Source: Flavobacteriales bacterium (GTDB lineage: Bacteria > Bacteroidota > Bacteroidia > NS11-12g > UBA9320). Taken from it: a DNA stretch of 64,000 nucleotides. The notes below the pieces were generated by a model. That model worked only from the letters and a program-made list of their open reading frames with translations. It ran no database searches and was not told the origin of the DNA. This document shows positions 16,124-24,400 of the stretch, piece by piece (the stretch's first letter is position 1; each line of letters opens with the position of its first letter). The translations under genes and the position numbers were made by a program. The DNA lies in the NCBI GenBank assembly GCA_020635455.1, contig JACJZT010000007.1:144386-208385 (forward strand), written 5' to 3'.

Positions 16124-18790
16124 TTAGGAACCTTGACGGAAACCGATCCCGGATATTTTTGTTTTTTGAATGATCTCATCCAGATTTATCTCCTTCAAAT
16201 CTTCGGTAGTTAAAGTAGAAGTAATTTTTCCGGTTCTTTTCGACGAAGGGATCTCCGACATACGCAAATGTTGATGACGTACAACTTCTTCAACCATTTT
16301 GCGCACGGCCCTTCCATTGCCGAAAAATTTATCCCTTCCGCTATACATCAGATCCAGTATTCTTTTTAATTCAACGCTAGCCTCCTTATCCGGTTCGAGA
16401 TTGTTTTCCTTTAACTGATTGTATGCAATTTCGAGCAACTCTTCGGATTTAAAATCCTCGAAATGAAAGGTTCGGTCGAATCTCGATTTTAAACCGGGGT
16501 TTGATTCAATAAACCTTTTCATGTTATCAGTATAACCGGCTGCGATAACTATGAAATTTCCACGATGATCTTCCATTCGTTTAAGCAGTATTTCGATGGC
16601 TTCTTTTCCAAAATCACTCTGTCCTCCTTCAGTTAAAGAATAAGCTTCATCAATAAAAAGGACCCCTCCCATGGCGCGATCAATGATTTCAGCAGTTTTA
16701 ATGGCTGTTTGACCAACATACCCGCCAACCAGTGACTGGCGATCGCATTCAATCAGGTGTCCTCGTTCAAGTATGCCAAGTGCTTTGTATATCTGAGCAA
16801 GAATTCGGGCAACGGTGGTTTTACCGGTTCCAGGATTTCCTGTAAAAACCGTATGTAAACTGAAGGCCTGCTTCACATCTTTTCCCGTTTCCTTATAAAA
16901 ACGCACCAGTTTTACAAGATCTTTAATGTCTTCTTTGACGGACTCAAGACCGATCATGTGGGATATTTTGTCAATCGACTCCTTAAGTAACTCCTCATCG
17001 ATAGGAATGTCAGCTATAGAGCCTTGCTTTTTTAGTGAGAGTTTCTCAACATCTTCAACTGTGATCAAACTTAATTCATCAGGAGTGAGTTTCTCAGGAT
17101 TCGGCATACTCATTACCCGTAAACCCAAATTGAGTTTGCATTCATCGATCATGCTGTTTACCAGTCTTGCATTTCCAAAAAATTTATCTCTTCCGCGATA
17201 AGCTTCAACCAGGCTTTTATAGAGTAGACCTTCTGCTTTTTTATCGAGGGCAATTCCTCTCTTTTCACAGGCGTAATGAGCAATTTCGAGTAATTCCTGA
17301 GGCACATAATCCGGAAAATCATAAAACATGGTAAATCTTGATTTTAGACCGGGATTGGATTCAAGAAAATTATCCATTTCAGCCGGATAGCCTGCACAAA
17401 TAATGGCTATATCTTCATTATCAGAGAGTTCTTTTAAGAGAATCTCAATTACTTCCTTTCCAAAATCCTTGGCATCATCATCTTTTCGGGCAAGTGAATA
17501 AGCCTCATCAATGAACAAAATTCCTCCCTTGGCTTTTTTCAGGGCAGCTTTTGTTTTTGGAGCAGTTTGACCAATGAACTCAGCAACAAGGTCCCCTCTG
17601 TCAACTTCAAAAACATGCCCCTTGCTTAGCAAGCCAAGATTGTGGTATATTTTACCAAGTTTTCTGGCGACCGTTGTTTTACCGGTTCCGGGATTACCTC
17701 GAAATATCGCAGAAAGATTTATTTTTTCTTTTTCCTTTAAACCCTTATTTTTTCTCAATGAGATGAAAGAGAGGTAATTACTGTATTCTTTGATCTTATT
17801 TTTGATTTCTCCAAGGCCGATAAGACCCTCTAGTTCTTTCATGATTACATCGACCGATTCTTCACGATCGTGTACTTTCCCTTCTTCATCTTCATCCTGG
17901 TCCTCTTTTTCGAAAAATAGATCGGAGTCTTCATTTTCCGGATTTTCTAAAAGATCCCGGAAGTTTTCTACCTTGAAATCTTCTTCCGTTGCATCCATAT
18001 AGTCATCTCCAATTTCAAACTCCTTTGTAAAAAGCAGTTTATCCATGAACAAAACATCAATGGAATAAATATCCCTACCCCATGTACCTACTTTATCCGA
18101 GCCCCAGCCAATGGTAATTGAAAACTCATTGTCCTGAGGATAAACAAAGAACAACTTTGTTATTGAACCCTTCAGCAGCTGATTGCTTGTTCGAAAATTG
18201 AAAGTTAATTCACAGGTCCAGTAGTTGACGTCTTTGATCAGATTTTTGGCATTAAATTCGACCCAGACGTATCGGGTATAATTATAATTGAAAACTGAAT
18301 AATAGTTTCGGTCATTAATTTTTACATTGGCATCAGGACCTTCATAAAGCTTAATAGTTTCTACTTCAAAATAAGGTGCACCACTATGTTCAACCGCTCC
18401 AAAGTTTTGAATATAAAACTGTTTTTCAAGGATCAGTTTCTCATCAACAATAGCCTGCCATTTGAATATACCGGTTTTCCAAAAGGTACCTTTATTTTTT
18501 GTTCCCCAACCTTCACGAACGTAAACAACGGATTCATTTTTAGAAACGATCCGGTCACAATTCAGATTACAAATTTCATTGTTCTCGTTATCCAAGCATA
18601 CGATCCTGAGATTCAGGTCCCAGTCCTTATCCAGAAATTTGAGATTAATAAACGAGAATTCACAATAAATATAAGTACACTCCCCCAGTTCAAAAACACT
18701 ACGGTACTTTTTCTTATTGTCTGCAAGCCATTCGGTCGAAGCATAAACCTTAAGATCAATTTCCTTGTATAAAGCTTTGTTCGGACTCAA
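16124..18790 (-). CDS. Double AAA+ ATPase of the CbxX/CfqX (SpoVK-like) type with duplicated N-terminal domain
   Basis: The 888-residue protein carries two complete AAA modules. The first has Walker A GNPGTGKTT (365-373) and Walker B GILFIDEAYSL (423-433). The second has GNPGTGKTT (651-659) and GVLFIDEAYSL (709-719). Each module ends with a GRDKFFGN sensor-like segment (533-540 and 818-825). CbxX/CfqX ATPases remodel protein complexes, such as Rubisco activase CbbX or EccA of type VII secretion, but no such partner lies nearby. Residues 1-265 contain two beta-rich copies sharing a GWG...GT-W/F-W...G pattern (94-106 and 228-238). An acidic linker (262-312) separates them from the first ATPase. 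No signal peptide is present, so it is cytoplasmic. It is monocistronic, and its target is unknown. Confidence 0.9.
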   Translation of the reverse strand: MSPNKALYKEIDLKVYASTEWLADNKKKYRSVFELGECTYIYCEFSFINLKFLDKDWDLNLRIVCLDNENNEICNLNCDRIVSKNESVVYVREGWGTKNKGTFWKTGIFKWQAIVDEKLILEKQFYIQNFGAVEHSGAPYFEVETIKLYEGPDANVKINDRNYYSVFNYNYTRYVWVEFNAKNLIKDVNYWTCELTFNFRTSNQLLKGSITKLFFVYPQDNEFSITIGWGSDKVGTWGRDIYSIDVLFMDKLLFTKEFEIGDDYMDATEEDFKVENFRDLLENPENEDSDLFFEKEDQDEDEEGKVHDREESVDVIMKELEGLIGLGEIKNKIKEYSNYLSFISLRKNKGLKEKEKINLSAIFRGNPGTGKTTVARKLGKIYHNLGLLSKGHVFEVDRGDLVAEFIGQTAPKTKAALKKAKGGILFIDEAYSLARKDDDAKDFGKEVIEILLKELSDNEDIAIICAGYPAEMDNFLESNPGLKSRFTMFYDFPDYVPQELLEIAHYACEKRGIALDKKAEGLLYKSLVEAYRGRDKFFGNARLVNSMIDECKLNLGLRVMSMPNPEKLTPDELSLITVEDVEKLSLKKQGSIADIPIDEELLKESIDKISHMIGLESVKEDIKDLVKLVRFYKETGKDVKQAFSLHTVFTGNPGTGKTTVARILAQIYKALGILERGHLIECDRQSLVGGYVGQTAIKTAEIIDRAMGGVLFIDEAYSLTEGGQSDFGKEAIEILLKRMEDHRGNFIVIAAGYTDNMKRFIESNPGLKSRFDRTFHFEDFKSEELLEIAYNQLKENNLEPDKEASVELKRILDLMYSGRDKFFGNGRAVRKMVEEVVRHQHLRMSEIPSSKRTGKITSTLTTEDLKEINLDEIIQKTKISGIGFRQGS

Positions 18791-18886
18791 TTTCAGTTTA
18801 AATTAATAACGAGGCAAGATTAGTAAATATTCTTAATAAAACAGGTCAAAGGGAAAAAAGTTGCAAAAATTTTGCCGGAATATGTA

Positions 18887-18918
18887 TTGAATGTGAGGAA
18901 AAAATATTGTTATATTTG
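18887..18918 (+). promoter_or_regulatory. Promoter for the tRNA-Ser transcript
   Basis: TTG (18887-18889), a 21-base spacer and TATATTTG (18911-18918) match the Bacteroidota -33/-7 consensus in both elements and spacing. It points toward tRNA-Ser. Transcription would start near 18924, leaving about 180 bases of leader before the tRNA. Confidence 0.65.
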
Positions 18919-19102
18919 CACCTCCAAAAATTTGGCTGAAAATCGAGTTGATCGAACAGTTACGTTTAATTGGATCGTACATTGAAATTTACAAGTCAGG
19001 AAACGGAAAGTAAAAAATAATCAAAGGAATGGTTTGACCCGAAATTGTTTCCAGGGACAAACTAGCTTTCTTAAAGGGTATTTAACTTTTTTAGAAAACA
19101 TT
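18919..19102 (+). other. Leader region upstream of tRNA-Ser, no gene seen
   Basis: Together with the promoter, this 5' leader fills the 312-base gap between the divergent AAA ATPase start and tRNA-Ser. I find no credible reading frame, no tRNA-like fold and no strong hairpin. It is AT-rich and would be removed by 5' processing of the tRNA precursor. A divergent promoter for the AAA gene should lie in its left part; a near-match to the -7 box (TAATCTTG) occurs there on the minus strand. Confidence 0.4.
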
Positions 19103-19189
<87 letters not shown>

Positions 19190-19350
19190 CACTTTGTGTT
19201 AAATGACTAGTCACATTGCTTTACTTCATTCATTTTTGAATTAAAGTACTGATCAGGATAAAAATCTTATTGTTGCGAACGAAATGAGTGAATGGAAAAG
19301 AGTTTTATAGGATAATTATCCGTTTCAACAACGTTAATGTTAATATTGCG

Positions 19351-20305
19351 TTCTGATGCATATCAGGAACATCGGTGGCCGAAGTTGAAATGAGGGGATA
19401 TAATTTTTCGGGGTGTAGTACCGACCTTCGTCGGCATTGACTCCGTCGGTATCGTGTCCCGATGTAGATCGAAAACATCGATGATCGAAGTTGAAATGAG
19501 GGGAAATAATTTTTTCGGGGTGTAGTACCGACCTTCGTCGGCATTCGAATAGATCGAAAACATCGATGATCGAAGTTGAAATGAGGGGATATAATTTTTT
19601 CGGGGTGTAGTACCGACCTTCGTCGGCATTGACTCCGCCGGTATCGTGTCCCGATGTAGATCGGAAACATAGATGATCGAAGTTGAAATGAGGGGATATA
19701 ATTTTTTCGGGGTGTAGTACCGACCTTCGTCGGCATTGACTCCGCCGGTATCGTGTCCCGATGTAGATCGGAAACATCGATGATCGAAGTTGAAATGAGG
19801 GGCTAGTACCGACAGCATTGACTCCGCCGGTATCGTGTCCCGATGTAGATCGGAAACATCGATGATCGAAGTTGAAATGAGGAAATAATTTTTTCGGGGT
19901 GTAGTACTCGACCTTCGTCGGCATAACCCGCCGGTATCGAGTTCCGATGGAAATCAGGAAGGTCGATAGCCGAATTTGAAATGAGGGGGGTGTAGTACCG
20001 ACCTTCGTCGGCATTGACTCCGCCGGTATCGTGTCCCGATGTAGATCGGAAACATCGATGATCGAAGTTGAAATGAGGGGAAATAATTTTTTCGGGGTGT
20101 AGTACCGACCTTCGTCGGCATTGACTCCTGCCGGTATCGAGTCCTGATAGAAATCAGGAAGGTCGATGGCCAAATTTGAAATGAGGGGATAAAATTTTTC
20201 GGGGTGTAGTACCGACCTTCGTCGGCATTGACTCGCCGGTATCGTGTCCCGATGTAGATCGGAAACATCGATGATCGAAGTTGAAATGAGGGGATATAAT
20301 TTTTT
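19351..20305 (+). repeat. Tandem array of about nine 85-107-bp units leading into tRNA-Pro
   Basis: A shared block CGGGGTGTAG recurs at 19409, 19516, 19601, 19708, 19895, about 19986, 20093 and 20200, and the same ten bases at 20306 are the first ten of tRNA-Pro. A further degenerate copy lies at about 19801. Full units are 107 bp; shorter ones lack internal pieces. Each contains hairpin CCGAC-CTTC-GTCGG, a CCGGTATCG segment also present in the tRNA-Pro D region, a second hairpin around CCGAT-GTAG-ATCGG, and the tail GAAGTTGAAATGAGG plus an AT-rich TATAATTTTTT. Two variant forms of the second hairpin alternate. The flank 19190-19350 holds a weak inverted repeat (19225-19295) and no gene. Long minus-strand reading frames across the array are repeat artefacts. 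Confidence 0.93.
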
Positions 20306-20382
20306 CGGGGTGTAGCGTAGCCCGGTATCGCGCCTGCTTTGGGAGCAGGAGGTCGTAGGTTCGAATCCTGCCACCCCGACCA
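20306..20382 (+). tRNA. tRNA-Pro (anticodon TGG)
   Basis: Acceptor stem CGGGGTG/CACCCCG, discriminator A and an encoded CCA (20380-20382). The anticodon stem CCTGC/GCAGG closes the loop TTTGGGA, giving TGG. The T arm is TAGGTTCGAATCCTG. It is complete and presumably functional. Its first ten bases and the upstream flank are identical to the repeat units preceding it. A terminator-like hairpin begins immediately after CCA. Confidence 0.97.
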
Positions 20383-20406
20383 CCCCCTTTTTTAAGGGGG
20401 TTTTTT
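20383..20406 (+). terminator. Terminator-like hairpin between tRNA-Pro and tRNA-Arg
   Basis: Perfect 7-bp stem CCCCCTT/AAGGGGG with a TTTT loop and a run of six T (20401-20406). It begins one base after the tRNA-Pro CCA and ends four bases before tRNA-Arg. It could terminate, attenuate, or protect the 3' end before processing. Confidence 0.75.
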
Positions 20407-20410
20407 ATTT

Positions 20411-20484
20411 GGTCCGCTAGCTCAGCTGGATAGAGCAACAGATTTCTAATCTGTGGGTCAGGGGTTCGAATCCCTTGCGGATCA
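20411..20484 (+). tRNA. tRNA-Arg (anticodon TCT)
   Basis: A 74-base tRNA. The acceptor GGTCCGC pairs with GCGGATC (one G-T pair), with discriminator A and no encoded CCA. The D arm is GCTCAGCTGGATAGAGC. The anticodon stem ACAGA/TCTGT closes the loop TTTCTAA, giving TCT (codon AGA). The T arm is GGGGTTCGAATCCC. It depends on readthrough of the preceding hairpin or on an unseen promoter. Confidence 0.96.
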
Positions 20485-20495
20485 CTAATCCTTTT

Positions 20496-20523
20496 AAGCT
20501 TCTGTTTTTACAGGAGCTTTTTT
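20496..20523 (+). terminator. Intrinsic terminator after tRNA-Arg
   Basis: Arms AAGCTTCTG (20496-20504) and CAGGAGCTT (20511-20519) pair with one T-G mismatch around a T-rich loop, followed by a T run to 20523. It ends the tRNA cluster. Confidence 0.8.
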
Positions 20524-20571
20524 ATTAAACCATGTTCTTTATTGGTTCCAATTTTTCATTACTTCCCCTAT

Positions 20572-20608
20572 AAAAAAACCCTCTAAGGAACATGTTCACA
20601 AAGAGGGT
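20572..20608 (-). terminator. Terminator of the small outer-membrane protein gene
   Basis: Stem ACCCTCT/AGAGGGT encloses a 17-base loop that itself contains the palindrome GAACATGTTC. Seven A (20572-20578) give the minus-strand U tract. It lies about 80 bases past the stop codon at 20686. Confidence 0.7.
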
Positions 20609-20685
20609 CTTAGAAGGTTTTATTAAAATAAAATATTTTGAAAAGGAATCCGCAGTCCATAAATTGGACCTGAATTCAAAAGCGA

Positions 20686-21324
20686 TTAATTGTTTCCACC
20701 GATCTTATAAACAACTCCCCCACAAATTACATAAGGTGCGCCAATGTTAATTTCAACATTCGCTCCGAAGTTTTCTGTAAAGTAAAACCTGCTTCCAAAA
20801 GCTACAATTCCTACAGTTGGCCTACTGGTAAAATCGTTGATGGAATATGCATAAGAATCAGGAAAATCCGGATCAGTACTGTCGAATTTTTTATTCCAGA
20901 TTAAATACCCTATCCTTAAGCCTGAATAAAGATCTACTTTATCATTGTCAACCAGGTAATGAAATTTCGGAATAACACTGATCTGACTTCTCCTTAATTT
21001 GTAATCAAAGGTTTCAAATACGATCTTGTTTTGAGCATCTACATAATTGTAATCCGTAATGGTTCCTTTTATTCCCTGCGTAGTAAACTGAACTCCCACA
21101 CTTAAACGGTCGAGTAAACCATAATCGGCACCAAGAACGATCGGACCGGCACCCTTCACAGTAGCATCCTCTTCTAAATCCCAAGCTGCGATTATCGCAA
21201 CCTTGGTAAAATTAACAAAACCATAATCTAGTGTAAACACAGTTTGGCCTTTAACATTTTGAGCCTGTGAGTTATACCCGAACAGACCTAATAAAACTAA
21301 TAGAATAATTGCTTTTGATTTCAT
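20686..21324 (-). CDS. Small outer-membrane beta-barrel protein (212 aa)
   Basis: I start it at 21324 because that ATG gives a clean signal peptide (MKSKAIILLVLLGLFGYNSQAQ) ending in a typical AQ cleavage site. An in-frame upstream ATG at 21375 only adds a second hydrophobic run. The mature part of about 190 residues shows repeated amphipathic strands with aromatic girdles (VGVQFTTQGIKG, SQISVIPKFHYLV, VDLYSGLRIGYLIW, VEINIGAPYVICG), typical of an 8-stranded Bacteroidota outer-membrane barrel. No ligand or function can be assigned. It stands alone, convergent with the tRNA cluster, with its own terminator, and divergent from the large T9SS client. Confidence 0.85.
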   Translation of the reverse strand: MKSKAIILLVLLGLFGYNSQAQNVKGQTVFTLDYGFVNFTKVAIIAAWDLEEDATVKGAGPIVLGADYGLLDRLSVGVQFTTQGIKGTITDYNYVDAQNKIVFETFDYKLRRSQISVIPKFHYLVDNDKVDLYSGLRIGYLIWNKKFDSTDPDFPDSYAYSINDFTSRPTVGIVAFGSRFYFTENFGANVEINIGAPYVICGGVVYKIGGNN

Positions 21325-21486
21325 AAAATTATTTTTTCCAAAAATGATAAAAAAAACTAACAAACCACAATTCAATAAAAAAATTAATAATTTTTGTGGT
21401 CTAAATCTATATTCATTAATCGTCTGTTAATATTGCCTTGAGTTTATTATGCTGCCTTTATAATTGACGGTAATTGTGGTATCTTC

Positions 21487-24400
21487 GTGAAAATTTTGAA
21501 ACTCGGTATAAGAATACTTATTGTCTTTACGGCTTTTTTATTCCTGTCATCAAGGTCGTATAGTCAGTCAAGTTCAAATAAAGGAACTGAATTCTGGGTA
21601 GGTTACATGGCTCATGTGGATGCCAATGCAGGTTTATATCTTTACATTACTTCTGATTCCAATACAACCGGTACCGTTTCCATACCAGGACAAAACTGGT
21701 CGAAAAACTATAGTGTTACTGCTAATGCAATGACCCTTGTTGCCGTCCCTCCTTCTCTTGCACATGTTACCTGTTCTGATTGCATTAAAAATCAAGGAAT
21801 AAAGGTGGTTTCTCAAAAACCGGTTGTTGTTTATTCCCATATCTATTTTAATTTTCGGTCTGATGCAACACTTGTACTACCAACCAACACCACCGGAAAT
21901 GAGTACTACTGCATGTCATACGAACAATTAAAAAACTCGGACAGGTCGGAATTCATGGTCGTTGCCAATAAAGACAATACCATTGTGAAGATCACACCTT
22001 CTGTTGATCTGAGGTCAAGCAGTAATGGCAAGCTGGCAGCCAATAAAAGTTATGACATAAAACTCAATGAGGGAGAAGTGTATCAGGCCAAAGCGTATAA
22101 TGGAAATAGTTACGATGATGTTTCAGGAACTCATATCCAGGTAATTGATACAGGTGCAGCAGCAAGTTGCAGAACAGTTGCCGTATTTTCGGGAAGTTCC
22201 TGGACCAGTCTGGGTTGTGCCGGCTCTGCCGATAACCTTTACGAACAAATGTACCCGGTTCAGGCATGGGGATACCGTTTTGCAACAGTTCCCCTAAAAG
22301 GCGTGAGTGGAGACAATCTGCGTTTTTTGGCCGCCAAAGACAAAACGTATGTGGTGGTTTTAAACTCAACGGGTGCTCCAACAACTTTTTATCTTGATGC
22401 CGGAAAGTATTACGACCTTAAAGACGTAAGTGAAGCAAAATTTGTTATCGCAGACAAACCAATAATGGTGGCCCAATATTCAAAAACACAGGCCTGTGCA
22501 GGTGGTACTTCGGACCCTTCCATGACCATTTTAAATCCCGTGGAGCAAACCCTTACCGAGATTAGTTTGTATTCATCCCAATATGAAAACATACAAGATC
22601 ATTACATAAATGTGGTGATCCCTACCAATGGAAGTAACAGTTTCCGGATAGATGGCAACCCGGCGTCATTTAAAACCATACCGAGATTTTCATCATACAG
22701 CTACGCTCAAATCAAGGTAAGTGCCGGCACGCACTATCTCAATGCAAATGTAGGTTTTAACGCCACGGCATATGGTTATGGAGTTTATGAATCATATGGT
22801 TATGCCGCAGGAGCAAACGTCAAGACCTTAAAAACAAAAATTGAATTAAAAAATTCGACCCTGCCCTTTGACAATAATGTTTGTTTGGGTCAAAAGGCAA
22901 AACTGGAAGGGATTGCAGACTATGCTGTTAAGAAATGGTTATGGAAATTTGGCGATGGGGTCACCGATACGAGTCAAAAAACGAGCCATTTATATAAAGA
23001 CACCGGTTTGTATACCGTAACACTTTATACCTATAAATCGATCTTCGACGGTTGCAAAAACTTTGATTCAACCGTAGTTCAATTAAGGGTAACCGGAGTG
23101 CCGGTTGCCAACTTCAGTTCCGGTTTAAAATGCGAAGGTTCTGTAGAATTTAAAAATTCAAGTATTCCACCTCCCAATGAAAAGATAGACCTTATTTCCT
23201 GGGAATTTAATCCGGGAGGTAGCTCCTATGGTCCATTGATAAATCAAAATTTTGACAGCTTAGGGAACTATAAACTTGAATTTATTGTTAGAACGGAAGC
23301 CTATTGTTACGATACACTTAAATCAAACCTATTTATAAACCCATTACCCACAAGCAGCTTTACTTCAAATAATGTTTGTCAGCGCGACTCCGCCTATTTC
23401 GAAAACATGAGCCAAATCCTTAAAGGTAAAATTACACAATCTAAGTGGGATTTTGGCGACAAGGATTCTTCTTTTAAAGATTCACCAACACATTTTTACA
23501 AGGATTCAGGTTGGTATAAAGTACGTTTAATAAGTGTTTCAGATTCCGGATGCCAGTCGATGTATATTGACACTATTTACAAATACCTTTACTTAAAACC
23601 TGATTTTAGCTTTAAAGATACCTGTCAGTTCGACACGGTTCAGTTCACCAATCTCGTTAACAAAAATGTTTATCCAGTTTCAAAAGTTATATGGATCAGC
23701 AGTTTAATGGACACCGCATATACTTTTAATTTTGCACGAGCATTTCCAAAGACCGGAATTGTACAGGTAAAATTGTTTTTCGAGATCGACAACTACTGTA
23801 AAGACTCAGTAATAAAGAATGTAAATGTTTTTCCGATCCCTTTTACCGATTTTTCCTATTCCTCTCTTTGTACGAACGACAGCATTACTTTTAAAAACAA
23901 TTCGAACATCAGTTCCGGTTTTGTGAAAACATATTCTTGGAATTTTGATAATGCAGAGATGGTCTATTCAGATACTGCGAGGAAATATTATACTTCACCG
24001 GGTATAAAAACTGTTGAACTGAAATCCATTTCAGACAAAGGCTGCATAAATAGCATTTCCAAAAAGATCAACACAGGAAATCTGATACTTAAGGCTTTGC
24101 ATAAAGCCGATACCTGTAATTCAATAGTTCAGGAGATCAAACTTGATTACAAGGCAAATAACGACTCGGTGACCGAATGGGAATGGCAGATAAACAGCAC
24201 ATATTACATCGGAGACAGCATATTGAAATTTAGCAGCAGTCAAGCCGGTTTTCAGAAAATTTACCTAAGGGTAAACAGTTTAAAAAATTGTACTTCAAGC
24301 ATTTCAGATTCATTATTTCTATTTCCCGACCCAAAGGCTGATTTTAGTGTTACACCTATTTGTGAGGGAGAAACTCTGACACCTTCCAATTCTTCAATAT

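Noticed and set aside
19351..20305. CRISPR array
   Set aside because: Units of about 107 bp are repeated directly without unique spacers of constant length, and no cas genes are present.
19340..20383. 347-codon minus-strand frame and its overlapping relatives in the repeat array
   Set aside because: They are antisense to tRNA-Pro and to near-identical tandem DNA units. The open frame follows from the repeat, and the start peptide matches a well-known tRNA-antisense artefact.
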